Origin: SIG710 sp045604985
Lineage (GTDB): Bacteria > Bacillota > Clostridia > Oscillospirales > CAG-272
Direction of reading: 5' to 3'
DNA: 32,454 nt
Assembly: GCA_045604985.1 (NCBI GenBank)
Contig: JAZUPD010000021.1
Span: 1-32,454 of the forward strand
Under the pieces are notes generated by a model. The model worked only from the letters and a program-made list of their open reading frames with translations, searched no databases and was not told the DNA's origin. Position numbers and translations under genes: made by a program. Positions 16,601 through 24,478 of the stretch are shown here, piece after piece; position 1 is the first letter of the stretch; each line of letters begins with the position of its first letter.

Positions 16601-16632
16601 AAATCACCTCATAGAATTCTATGAGGTGATTT
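16601..16632 (-). terminator. Perfect 32-bp palindrome: terminator of the PBP gene carrying the next gene's ribosome binding site
   Basis: The 16-base arms (16601-16616 and 16617-16632) are exact complements, centred on GAATTC. On the minus strand the palindrome begins 12 bases after the PBP stop and is followed by further T residues, like an intrinsic terminator. Its 3' arm contains GAGGTGAT, the ribosome binding site of the TspO-like gene. RNA reading through from the PBP gene would therefore hide that site. Confidence 0.8.
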
Positions 16633-16644
16633 GATTATTTAAAA

Positions 16645-19167
16645 CTAATTGTAACTTCTTTTGATTGATGCAGTGATTTCTCCACGCCTAAAGGCATCAA
16701 AATCAAAATGCTTCCAGCAGAACTGATTATATTGAGTTTCAACATCGGAGGAGCCGACATAAGTTCCCGATGGGATGGTGTTGATAAAGAAAGGATCCCC
16801 CCACCATCCGCCGGGTTCTGTTGTTTCGGGAAGATTTCTGTAAACATACTGTGCGTCGGTAATTCTTACCTGAACGGGGAAACTTCTGTCATTCACCTCT
16901 ATAAGACCAACACGGGTGATGCTATCAGATGGACAACAAGAGCTTGCAACAGCACCCGAAGCTGTACAGTAATCAACCATAACATGAGTCGTACAGTAAG
17001 AATTAGGTTGCGTACCGATGGCAAAATATCCCGTTTCGGCTCTGTTGCCTCTTGGGTCGGCACGGCAAGCATCGGTCATAAGAAGTCCCGAATCCTTGCA
17101 AAATGTAGCTTTTATAACTGTTCCGGGCATTTCGAATTTCTTTAGCTCCTCGCCGCCGTTTGCCGCTTCGTCGATATATCCTTGATGAAGCTTTGTCATA
17201 ACGGTATCCCAAAGAGAAACGCAAGGATTACTCTTAAGGCTGGAGAGGGATTTCGGATATTCATAGCCATACCAAACACCACCGATGTAGTAAGGGGTAT
17301 ATCCGATGAACCATCTATCGTAGTCGTCGCTGGTAGTACCCGTTTTTCCCGCACAATCAATAGTTTTACGGAGCGTTATGGCTTTCGCAGTACCGTTATT
17401 TACAACATTTGAAAGCATTTTGGTCATAATGGCGGCATTTTCTTCACTGAGAACAATATTTCCCGGGTCTTCATTTGAAAGAAGCACCTCGCCGTCTGCA
17501 GTTGTTACCTTTAGATATGAATGGGCGGAATTGAAAACGCCATCATTTGCAAATGCGGTATATGCAGCTGTGATTTCTCTGACGGTAACACCGTATGTGA
17601 ACTGCCCAAGAGCAAGCGGAGCCGGTGCTACATCCGAAAGGATTTGTCCGTTGGAAAGCTCAACAAGCTCGAGAAGACTCTCCATACCCAGCTTATCGCG
17701 GCAAAACTCAAAAGAGTTCTGAAGCCCTACATCTTCAAGGACCTTGACTGCGATTGTGTTAACCGAGCGTTCGATGGCACTGTTGATATTTGTAAGACCG
17801 CCATAAACATCGGGTAGATTGTGAGGCCAAGGAGAGTTATTATTCTCCCTAAAATTGACCGGGGTGTCGTCATACACGGTAGCATATGTTATGAGACCGT
17901 TTTCCAAAGCCGGTGCGTAAACAGAAACGGGTTTCGTTGATGAGCCGGCTGGTCGGACTGTATCGGTTGCAAAATTCTGAATGCGATTTCCCTTCTTTTC
18001 GCCCTTTGCTCCCGCAACACCCAAAACATCACCGGTCGCAGGGTCTATAATTATCATAGAGGACTGAGCGGGCATACCGCTGGTATGCTCAGGGAAATAT
18101 TCATCGTTCAAATAGACCTCCTCAAGCACATTCTGAACATTCGGATCCATACAGGTATAAATCTTAAGACCGCCCGAATAAACCAGCAGATTTGCAGCCT
18201 GATAGGTATATCCCTTTGCTACAAGGTCATCAATAACATCGTTTATTACCATATCCGTGTACCAGGAGTTAATGTTTGTGCTACCCTTATCTGCGGTGGT
18301 TAGATTGAAAACAGGTTCTTCGTCATAAAGAGCGTTCATCGTTTCCTTGCTGATAAGCCCTTCCTCGCTCATTTTCCAGAGGATAGTCTGACGGCGTTCT
18401 TTGTTATGCTCGGGGAATCTTATAGGATTATAGTATGAAGGATTGTTCGTTATTGCGGCAATGCAGGCACATTCAAGAAGCGTCAGCTCGCTTACGTCCT
18501 TTCCGAAATAGGTGTTTGCCGCCGCCTGGACTCCATAGCAGTTTTGTGAGAGATTGATTACATTGAGATAGAGCGTCAGGATATCTTCCTTTGATTTTTT
18601 GCTTTCAAGATCAAGAGCCCAGAAAATTTCCTGAATCTTACGCTGGATCTTGTAATCATCCTCACCCGTAATGTTTTTAATAAGCTGTTGCGTAATGGTT
18701 GAAGCACCGAATTTATCTTTTATAGGAAAGATAAAGTTTATTCCTGCACCTATCGTTCTGTACCAGTCAACGCCCTTATGATCCCAAAAGCGTTCGTCCT
18801 CGATAGCAACAAATGCATTTATCAAGTTCTTTGGAATTTGAGAATAAGGAACGAAAATGCTGTTAGAGCCACCGTAAAGACGGGCGTTTTCAAGCTCAAT
18901 GGCTTGACCTATTCTGTTAGCTCTGTCGCTGAAATCATAATAATAGAGCTTAGTGGTGGTATTGGTAGTATTAAGCTCGAATTTCGTTTCATCGACCTTG
19001 ATATCAATATTGTTTTTTACATAAATCGCAAAGGCACTGCCGACAATTATTGCTGTTATGATTCCCACCAGCATAATAGTAAAAAAAGAATTGAGAAGAG
19101 TGATCAAAATTCTTCCTAACAAGCCTCTTTTTTTCTTCTGATTTGTATTTTTATCCTTGTTTTTCAA
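16645..19167 (-). CDS. Class A penicillin-binding protein (transglycosylase/transpeptidase)
   Basis: Bifunctional enzyme that polymerises and cross-links peptidoglycan outside the membrane, 840 residues. A Lys-rich cytosolic start leads to a membrane anchor at about 18-50. The GT51 transglycosylase has its first catalytic Glu at 123 (AIEDERFWDHKG), then GASTITQQLIKN and KIQEIFWALDLE near 177-188. The transpeptidase has S409-x-x-K412 (GSSTKP), SVN at 468-470 and KTGT at 608-611. The start is TTG with AAAGGAG 8 bases upstream. The last 190 residues hold a Cys-rich segment (YCTTHVMVDYCTASGAVASSCC) and a Trp-rich tail. A TATAAT at 19218-19213 may be its -10, with a poor -35. Confidence 0.95.
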   Translation of the reverse strand: MKNKDKNTNQKKKRGLLGRILITLLNSFFTIMLVGIITAIIVGSAFAIYVKNNIDIKVDETKFELNTTNTTTKLYYYDFSDRANRIGQAIELENARLYGGSNSIFVPYSQIPKNLINAFVAIEDERFWDHKGVDWYRTIGAGINFIFPIKDKFGASTITQQLIKNITGEDDYKIQRKIQEIFWALDLESKKSKEDILTLYLNVINLSQNCYGVQAAANTYFGKDVSELTLLECACIAAITNNPSYYNPIRFPEHNKERRQTILWKMSEEGLISKETMNALYDEEPVFNLTTADKGSTNINSWYTDMVINDVIDDLVAKGYTYQAANLLVYSGGLKIYTCMDPNVQNVLEEVYLNDEYFPEHTSGMPAQSSMIIIDPATGDVLGVAGAKGEKKGNRIQNFATDTVRPAGSSTKPVSVYAPALENGLITYATVYDDTPVNFRENNNSPWPHNLPDVYGGLTNINSAIERSVNTIAVKVLEDVGLQNSFEFCRDKLGMESLLELVELSNGQILSDVAPAPLALGQFTYGVTVREITAAYTAFANDGVFNSAHSYLKVTTADGEVLLSNEDPGNIVLSEENAAIMTKMLSNVVNNGTAKAITLRKTIDCAGKTGTTSDDYDRWFIGYTPYYIGGVWYGYEYPKSLSSLKSNPCVSLWDTVMTKLHQGYIDEAANGGEELKKFEMPGTVIKATFCKDSGLLMTDACRADPRGNRAETGYFAIGTQPNSYCTTHVMVDYCTASGAVASSCCPSDSITRVGLIEVNDRSFPVQVRITDAQYVYRNLPETTEPGGWWGDPFFINTIPSGTYVGSSDVETQYNQFCWKHFDFDAFRRGEITASIKRSYN

Positions 19168-19228
19168 GTTGTTTCTCCTTTCAAAAGCCTATGAAAGCAA
19201 ATATATGGTAATATTATACACAATTTTT

Positions 19229-19258
19229 TTGAATATATTATGAATTCACGGTAATAAT
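19229..19258 (+). promoter_or_regulatory. Possible promoter of the BofC-C-like gene
   Basis: TTGAAT at 19229-19234, an 18-base spacer and AATAAT at 19253-19258, 44 bases before the ATG. The match is moderate in an AT-rich stretch, so chance is a real alternative. Confidence 0.35.
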
Positions 19259-19302
19259 AAAATCAACAAGAAATTTTTCGGGACATTCAGGGGTGTTTAA
19301 AT

Positions 19303-19662
19303 ATGAAAAAAATTATTTTTTACGCTATTACTGCACTCAGCATTTTTTTGGCATTTTTCTCGATTTCTTTTTCCCTTGATAACACAATGAAATACAATCG
19401 TCTGAGTGCAAGTTCTTCAAATCAGCTCTCGGATATAAAAACAAGGCTAACGAGACTCGAGGTTGAAGATGATTGCTTCGTTGTACTAATGGAAAACGAC
19501 GGTATTATCGGAATTTATGACAGTGACAGAAGATATCTTCTAGGCACTATAAATGTTGATGTAAAGACTCTTCCGGAAGCTGACAGAAAAAAATTGCTTG
19601 ACGGTATAGTTGTAAAAGATTCGGAAAAATTGATTTCTCTTTTTGAGGATTATTCAAGTTGA
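19303..19662 (+). CDS. Membrane-anchored protein with BofC C-terminal-like domain
   Basis: A 119-residue protein with one hydrophobic segment at about 4-25 (IIFYAITALSIFLAFFSISFS), probably an uncleaved anchor with the rest outside the cell. The C-terminal part reads CFVVLMENDGIIGIYDSD, then INVDVKTLPEADRKKLLDGI and a final LISLFEDYSS. This pattern (a beta hairpin, LPexDrxxLxxGI, LLEDYxS) resembles the C-terminal domain of BofC, which in Bacillus restrains the SpoIVB sporulation protease. Similar stand-alone proteins are common in Clostridia and their role is unknown. AGGGGTG precedes the ATG. It is divergent from the class A PBP gene. Confidence 0.72.
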   Translation: MKKIIFYAITALSIFLAFFSISFSLDNTMKYNRLSASSSNQLSDIKTRLTRLEVEDDCFVVLMENDGIIGIYDSDRRYLLGTINVDVKTLPEADRKKLLDGIVVKDSEKLISLFEDYSS

Positions 19663-19672
19663 AATATTTTTT

Positions 19673-19694
19673 GGGGTTGCAATTGCGCAACCCC
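19673..19694 (+). terminator. Hairpin between convergent genes
   Basis: An 8-bp stem GGGGTTGC / GCAACCCC with a 6-base loop, starting 10 bases after the BofC-C-like gene and ending 7 bases before the stop of the convergent regulator. On the plus strand ATACTTTTATG follows, a modest T-run. It probably ends the plus-strand gene. Confidence 0.65.
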
Positions 19695-19700
19695 ATACTT

Positions 19701-20561
19701 TTATGTATCAGCAAGCATTTTTTCGAAAAGCTGTATCTTTGCTTGTGATATTTCGTAAGCACCTTTAAAATCTTCCGTCTCTTTGCAACATTTTTCAAGA
19801 TCGTTAAAAGCCATATATATAATGGGCTTTGGAAAACTGCTATCATAACAAATATGAGAAAGAAGACCAATAGCTGCGCTATAATTTTCTGAAGCCATTA
19901 AAGCTTTTGCACTTATAAAATGCTTATAATTTATATTTTTCCATACTTCGTCCTTGGAAGCTTTATCGCAAGAAGAGATCAACTCGGTGAATTTACATAC
20001 ATCGCAAGAACAGGAAGAACTACTGCTGCTATCAGGGATATCAATGGCTAGGCTGGGAGATATTGCCGACATAAGTTTGGCGTGAGATTTTACGCAGACA
20101 ACAATGCTTCCCACATCGAATGCAGTTAAAAACGAATATTCCAGGGCTTCCTCAAACATTTTTGAAGATCTTTTCAGCTCGCCTTTAAAAAAGCAAGAGA
20201 GACCGATATTATATGCTGAGCTTGCGAGCATATAAGTAATTTCATTATCAGAGCCGTCTGCAAGGCAGGAGAGACAAAGATCGCGACATATTTCCCATTC
20301 ACCGCTTTTAAATGAGCTGATCATATTTGGATAGTTGATGTATTTTCTGTAATACATCTCATTAGCACCGCCCTCGGTCAGAAGATAACCAGGCTGAACA
20401 CCAAGGCGGTTGGCGAGATATATAAGACTTTGAAGCGAAGGCAAAGCCGTTCCGTTTTCAATTTGGCTAAGCATATTCCGCGTAATAATATCCCCTGCAA
20501 GCTCCTTTTGTGTCATAAGCTTTGAGGTGCGTAACTTTTTAATTTTTTCTCCGATATTCAT
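19701..20561 (-). CDS. XRE-family regulator with TPR-like, Cys-rich C-terminal region
   Basis: A 286-residue predicted DNA-binding regulator. The Cro/CI-type helix-turn-helix covers residues 4-60 (IGEKIKKLRTSKLMTQKELA, NMLSQIENGTALPSLQSLIYLANRLGV). The remainder is helical with repeat-like segments (SSAYNIGLSCFFKGELKRSSKMFEEALEYS is one such unit, residues 114-143), suggesting TPR-type ligand or protein binding. It has twelve cysteines, including CSCDVC at 184-189 just after a run of six serines. The ATG overlaps the TGA of the upstream gene (ATGA), so the two are coupled. The target genes and signal are unknown. Confidence 0.85.
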   Translation of the reverse strand: MNIGEKIKKLRTSKLMTQKELAGDIITRNMLSQIENGTALPSLQSLIYLANRLGVQPGYLLTEGGANEMYYRKYINYPNMISSFKSGEWEICRDLCLSCLADGSDNEITYMLASSAYNIGLSCFFKGELKRSSKMFEEALEYSFLTAFDVGSIVVCVKSHAKLMSAISPSLAIDIPDSSSSSSCSCDVCKFTELISSCDKASKDEVWKNINYKHFISAKALMASENYSAAIGLLSHICYDSSFPKPIIYMAFNDLEKCCKETEDFKGAYEISQAKIQLFEKMLADT

Positions 20562-21091
20562 TTTTTAAAAATGCTGTTGCCCTCGGAATCTATTCCGACG
20601 ATCAAAGCAAAATCCTCGATTTCCAATTTTTTAACGGATTCACAGCCAAGCTCGGAAAATGCGATTACATCGCATTTTTTGATCGCTTTTGAAGCAAGAG
20701 CTCCTGCTCCGCCGATAGCACAGAAATATACTGCGCCGTGTTTTTTCATCGCATCTGTAACGCTTTGGCTTCTTTGTCCCTTCCCTATCATAGCAATAAG
20801 TCCATTCTCAATAAGTCTTGGGGAAAAAATATCCATTCTCGAAGATGTGGTCGGTCCGCACGATCCTACAGGCCTCCCATTTTTTGCAGGAGTAGGTCCC
20901 GCAAAATATATAATCGAATTGCGAAGCTCAAACGGAAGCGTATCGCCCTTGTCCATCAGCTGAAAAATTCTTTTGTGCGCCGCATCTCTTGCGGTATATA
21001 TGGTTCCCGAAAGAAGCACCGAATCGCCTGCGTGAAGAGATAAAAGGTTTTCCTTAAGTGTATCTGTATGAATTTTTCTAATATTATCCAT
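20558..21091 (-). CDS. Class I fumarate hydratase / tartrate dehydratase beta-subunit-like protein
   Basis: A 177-residue protein matching the beta subunit or C-terminal domain of iron-sulphur hydro-lyases of the fumarase class I type. Marks are the ARDAAHKR segment (34-41), GPTPAKNGRPVGSCGPTTSSRMD (65-87, shown here by position; swivelling-domain substrate loop), MIGKG (101-105) and the C-terminal LEIEDFALIVGIDSEGN. In the known two-subunit enzymes the alpha subunit carries the 4Fe-4S cluster and is normally encoded next door. No alpha-subunit gene is in this window. It overlaps the upstream coiled-coil gene by 1 base and the downstream regulator by 4. Catalysis depends on an alpha subunit elsewhere, or the protein has another role. 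Confidence 0.88.
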   Translation of the reverse strand: MDNIRKIHTDTLKENLLSLHAGDSVLLSGTIYTARDAAHKRIFQLMDKGDTLPFELRNSIIYFAGPTPAKNGRPVGSCGPTTSSRMDIFSPRLIENGLIAMIGKGQRSQSVTDAMKKHGAVYFCAIGGAGALASKAIKKCDVIAFSELGCESVKKLEIEDFALIVGIDSEGNSIFKK

Positions 21092-21975
21092 TATTTTTTC
21101 ATATGTTTCTCAGTAGCGGAAGATAATTTCTTCTGCTCTGATCGTCCCAAGGAGCAGCTTATACTTTTGAGATCGTCTTTAACAGCCCGCCAAATAGATT
21201 CTTCATAGCTCTTTATCTTTGTCTCAGAATTGCTCGATTTTATTTTTATGTCTTCGAGTGCTTTCTCAAGGACTCTGTATGTATACGATGTAACGGCGGT
21301 AACGTCTCTGCGACTCTCGGCCGCAGCAAGGGAAAGCTTGCCAAAAAGACTTTCCAACGATCTTTTTGATGTTTCTTCTATATTTTTTCTATTTGTTTCA
21401 AGCTCTTTTTCCGCCTTTTCAACAATAATCCTAGCTTCTTCTCTTGCCGCCAAAACGATTTCTTCTGCCGTTTTATTTGCGGAAATGAGAGTTTCGCTGA
21501 TACTTGCACTGTTTTTTTCATAAAGTGCGGCTTTTTTAACGAGTTCCTCGTATTTTTCCTTTGTAATATCGACTTCGCCTCTTTGCTCTTTTTGCTCTTC
21601 GATTTTTGCCTTCAGAGATTCTATTTCCTCATATTGCTTGGATATTATAACCTCTTGCTTTTCAAAATCGAGTTTTGAAGCTGTTTCAAGCTGTAATAAA
21701 GCTTTTTCTTCAATGAGCTGCTTTTCGGCGGTTATTTTTTTAATCTCCTCTTCTTTTTCCCCTATGATGATCTTGGATTTTTCAAGCTCGTCTTCTATTT
21801 TTTGCAACTTTTCAAGAATTTCACTCAATTCTTTTTCGGCTCTTTTTACCCTTTCGCTTGCCGCTTGTTCTCTTTCAATAAGCTCGGCAGAAGAACGAAT
21901 AATGTATTCATTGACATCTTTTTTGTTGTATCCCCCAACGGAATTTCTGAAAATGATATTTTTAGATTCGGACAT
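21091..21975 (-). CDS. DivIVA-like coiled-coil protein
   Basis: A 294-residue protein rich in Glu, Lys and Ser. Residues 8-25 (IIFRNSVGGYNKKDVNEYI) resemble the N-terminal lipid-binding motif of DivIVA/GpsB proteins (F....GY...EVD.FL). Residues about 30-130 form a long predicted coiled coil, followed by further helix (EKAEKELETNRKNIEE) to about 200 and a less regular C-terminus. DivIVA proteins gather at curved membrane and organise division or wall synthesis; a similar scaffold role is inference. GGAGG lies 7 bases before the ATG. It is first in an overlapping three-gene operon with its own promoter. Confidence 0.75.
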   Translation of the reverse strand: MSESKNIIFRNSVGGYNKKDVNEYIIRSSAELIEREQAASERVKRAEKELSEILEKLQKIEDELEKSKIIIGEKEEEIKKITAEKQLIEEKALLQLETASKLDFEKQEVIISKQYEEIESLKAKIEEQKEQRGEVDITKEKYEELVKKAALYEKNSASISETLISANKTAEEIVLAAREEARIIVEKAEKELETNRKNIEETSKRSLESLFGKLSLAAAESRRDVTAVTSYTYRVLEKALEDIKIKSSNSETKIKSYEESIWRAVKDDLKSISCSLGRSEQKKLSSATEKHMKK

Positions 21976-22014
21976 TTTTCATCCTCCAATCGGTTTTTTA
22001 TGACCATTTAATAT

Positions 22015-22043
22015 ATAATAACACATTTTTTGAAAATAATCAA
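22015..22043 (-). promoter_or_regulatory. Promoter of the DivIVA-like operon
   Basis: On the minus strand TTGATT at 22043-22038, 17-base spacer, TATTAT at 22020-22015. Good but not perfect match. It is back-to-back with the xpt promoter 31 bases away, so a shared regulator could act on both. Confidence 0.7.
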
Positions 22044-22073
22044 TCACTTTTTTCGATATTTCGTCATTTTCTC

Positions 22074-22102
22074 TTTACGAAATCTCATTTTTGTGGTATA
22101 AT
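22074..22102 (+). promoter_or_regulatory. Promoter of xpt
   Basis: TTTACG at 22074-22079, 17-base spacer, TATAAT at 22097-22102 with an extended TGG just before the -10. The leader to xpt is only about 30 bases, so the purine riboswitch often found before xpt in Bacillota does not fit here. Confidence 0.75.
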
Positions 22103-22136
22103 TGTAAAAAATCAGACATTTCTGGAGGATTTGTTA

Positions 22137-22715
22137 ATGGAATTTCTGGAGAAAAAGATACTCGAAAACGGTGAACTTTGCGATGGTGGGATTTTAAAGG
22201 TTGACAGTTTCCTCAACCATCAAATAGATGTTGGGATGATGATTGAAATCGGAAAGGAATTCGCAGAACTTTTTGCGGACAAGAAAATAAATAAAATACT
22301 TACCATAGAAGCTTCGGGAATTGCCATTGCTTGCATTACTTCTCAGTTTTTCGGTAATGTTCCGGTTGTTTTTGCAAAAAAGACCGATTCGCTGAACCTC
22401 AGCGGGGATGTCTATGCCACGGACGTCCATTCTTATACGAAAAACAAGGATTATACCGCCAGAATTGATAAAAAATATATAAATGAGGGTGATAATGTGC
22501 TTATCATCGACGATTTTCTTGCGAACGGTGAAGCAGTTATGGGCCTAATGCGCCTTGTGAAAATGGCGGAGGCAGAAGTTGCGGGGGTTGGCATCTGCAT
22601 CGAAAAGGCTTTTCAGCGCGGCGGAGATTTGATAAGAGAAAAAGGCGTTACGCTTCATTCTCTTGCGATAGTTGATGTAAAAGAAGACGGTTCTATTTCT
22701 TTCCTCAAAAAATGA
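22137..22715 (+). CDS. xpt: Xanthine phosphoribosyltransferase
   Basis: Purine-salvage enzyme that joins xanthine to PRPP to give XMP in the cytosol. The 192-residue product begins MEFLEKKILENGELCDGG and contains LKVDSFLNHQIDVGMM, typical for the family. The PRPP-binding loop is VLIIDDFLANGEA, preceded by TIEASGIAIA and FAKKTDSLNL. The ATG at 22137 has GGAGG 8 bases upstream; a TTG two codons earlier is too near that site. It overlaps the following TraX-family gene by 4 bases (ATGA). Confidence 0.95.
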   Translation: MEFLEKKILENGELCDGGILKVDSFLNHQIDVGMMIEIGKEFAELFADKKINKILTIEASGIAIACITSQFFGNVPVVFAKKTDSLNLSGDVYATDVHSYTKNKDYTARIDKKYINEGDNVLIIDDFLANGEAVMGLMRLVKMAEAEVAGVGICIEKAFQRGGDLIREKGVTLHSLAIVDVKEDGSISFLKK

Positions 22716-23473
22716 GCTCAAATATTTTAAAACTCATTGCTTGCTTTACGATGCTCCTCGACCATACGGGGTATATGATGATAGCGAACGGCGTTGGAGA
22801 CTACGATATTGCGCTTTTACTCAGACTTTTAGGCAGAATTTCTTTCCCGATTTTTGCTTTTTTAATCTCCGAGGGCTTTAAGCACACGAAAAATGTCGTT
22901 TATTATACTGCAAGGCTTTTTATTGCGGGTATTATATCCGAGATCCCGTTTAATTTATGCTTTCACGGTAAGCTGATTTATAGAGATTCCCTCAATATAA
23001 TGTTTACCTTTGCTATTTCGCTTGTCATGCTTATTTTCACAGATATGTGCATAAAATCGCAAAGAAAAGAGATAAGGCTCTTTTTTTTCCTCCCTCTTAT
23101 GGCAGCTTGCTATTTTGCAGACAGCTTATCGGTTGACTATGGATACTTTGCTATACTGCTTGTATTTTTGTTTTATATATCAGATTCAAATTCAATATCT
23201 AAAAAGCTTATACTTGTCCCCATATTGCTCCTATTTTCAGCAAGAATGATAATACTTGCATTTTTAAAAATGGATTCTGCTACCTTGTGGCAACAGATGC
23301 AGCTTTTTTCCGCCCTTTCTTTCATTCCGATCGTTTTTTATAATGGAAAAAGCGGCTCATCATCAAGAACAAAAGGCGTGCGAAAAGTAAAACAGTATCT
23401 TTTCTACCTGTTCTATCCTGCACACCTTATTGCTTTGTATTTTATTTTTGAATTGCTCGTCAAGCTTAAATGA
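22712..23473 (+). CDS. TraX-family membrane protein
   Basis: A 253-residue integral membrane protein with about seven or eight hydrophobic segments. The N-terminal block ILKLIACFTMLLDHTGYMM, then LRLLGRISFPIFAFLISEGF with HTKN, and ISEIPFNL, match the TraX family. F-plasmid TraX acetylates pilin; chromosomal relatives in Bacillota have no settled role, and acyl transfer at the membrane is a family-based guess. There are no conjugation genes nearby. The ATG overlaps the xpt stop. Its last 8 bases overlap the end of the convergent M14 peptidase gene. Confidence 0.88.
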   Translation: MSSNILKLIACFTMLLDHTGYMMIANGVGDYDIALLLRLLGRISFPIFAFLISEGFKHTKNVVYYTARLFIAGIISEIPFNLCFHGKLIYRDSLNIMFTFAISLVMLIFTDMCIKSQRKEIRLFFFLPLMAACYFADSLSVDYGYFAILLVFLFYISDSNSISKKLILVPILLLFSARMIILAFLKMDSATLWQQMQLFSALSFIPIVFYNGKSGSSSRTKGVRKVKQYLFYLFYPAHLIALYFIFELLVKLK

Positions 23474-24410
23474 TCATAGGAGCTTCAAATAACATTCTGC
23501 GAAGTTTGAAGTAAGTTTCAAAGAGAGCTGATATTGGTAGCGGGTTTTTGCCCTTTCCGCATTCGACTGTGTATGCCGGCTTACGCAGCTCCTTAACTAT
23601 CCAATCTGTAAAACCTCCGCTCGAGGCACTGCCTTCGGTTTCCATAAGCTTATATCCGCTAAGCCTTTCAAGCATTTTTCCAATTCTGATATTTTCCTTC
23701 GGTGGGGCGAAATTATCTCCGTAATAAATTTCTTCGCCCTGAGAATGAAAAGATATAAACATCTCGATGTCGTCGTTAAAACGGCAAAAATTTGCCACAA
23801 GACCGCTCTCCGGCTCCGATTCGGGCGAAACTCCGCACCATTTTGTGGGAGCACCGTTTGAAAGCTTCTGCGCTTCTTCGCTTCTCAAATATTCATAGAA
23901 ATCGGCATTGTAATTATGGTTAAGGTCAACACCCCTGCCGTTTGCCTGCCAAAGTGAAAAGTCTTCGTTTTCACCGTTCATTTTTATGAGTCTTTCATAA
24001 AGAGGATTGCTTTTACTGACACCGTTTATCTGATAATCTACACCATCGGGATTCAGCATGGGTATTATTATTATGCTCCTCGTAGAATTAAGATAGCTTA
24101 TCGAAGTATGACCTATATGTCCGTTTGCCTCAAAAAGTTCGCAGTATTCATTTGCAAATTTTAGCAAAAGTGCTGTTGTTATCCATTCCATTCCGTGATG
24201 AGCACCGATATAGAGAATGCTCTTTTTTCCTTTGCCCAATGTTATCATAGGTATACTTTTGTTCATTAGCGAATTGCCGAGAAATGATATTTTAAAGCAT
24301 TTATATCTTTCGGCAAAAATGTTTATGTATTCAAGCATACGGCGGTGCGTTATCGGCGCATCATAAGTCAGGATCGCGCTTTTGTTTTCTATCGGCATTT
24401 CTTTTGCCAA
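23466..24410 (-). CDS. M14-family zinc carboxypeptidase, likely gamma-D-glutamyl-diaminoacid type
   Basis: A 314-residue metallopeptidase. Zinc ligands H72 and E75 are in GAHHGMEW, the third His is in FISFHSQGE, and the catalytic Glu is in YTVECGKGKNPLP. GVDLNHNYNADF (Asn-His rather than the Asn-Arg of digestive carboxypeptidases) is typical of bacterial enzymes that cut gamma-D-Glu-diaminopimelate bonds of wall peptides. I chose the TTG at 24410, giving MAKEMPIENK, with GAGGTG 6 bases upstream; an upstream ATG would add a hydrophobic 19-residue lead but lacks a ribosome site in position. So the enzyme appears cytosolic, fit for wall-peptide recycling (inference). Confidence 0.88.
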   Translation of the reverse strand: MAKEMPIENKSAILTYDAPITHRRMLEYINIFAERYKCFKISFLGNSLMNKSIPMITLGKGKKSILYIGAHHGMEWITTALLLKFANEYCELFEANGHIGHTSISYLNSTRSIIIIPMLNPDGVDYQINGVSKSNPLYERLIKMNGENEDFSLWQANGRGVDLNHNYNADFYEYLRSEEAQKLSNGAPTKWCGVSPESEPESGLVANFCRFNDDIEMFISFHSQGEEIYYGDNFAPPKENIRIGKMLERLSGYKLMETEGSASSGGFTDWIVKELRKPAYTVECGKGKNPLPISALFETYFKLRRMLFEAPMII

Positions 24411-24478
24411 TAATATCACCTCACTTTTATGATTTATAAAATAATATGCCCAAAAAGAGAAAAACATGATGGAGGATT

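Noticed and set aside
20019..20036. Six-serine run in the XRE regulator as a sequencing slip or expanded repeat
   Set aside because: Different serine codons are used and the reading frame continues normally on both sides, so it is not a simple nucleotide repeat.
22017..22136. Purine riboswitch before xpt
   Set aside because: The promoter at 22074-22102 leaves only about 30 bases of leader, and the region upstream shows no purine-aptamer core, so there is no room for the switch.
22712..23473. TraX-family gene as a sign of a conjugative element
   Set aside because: No relaxase, integrase, type IV secretion or attachment-site repeats are nearby; the gene is coupled to xpt in an ordinary operon.
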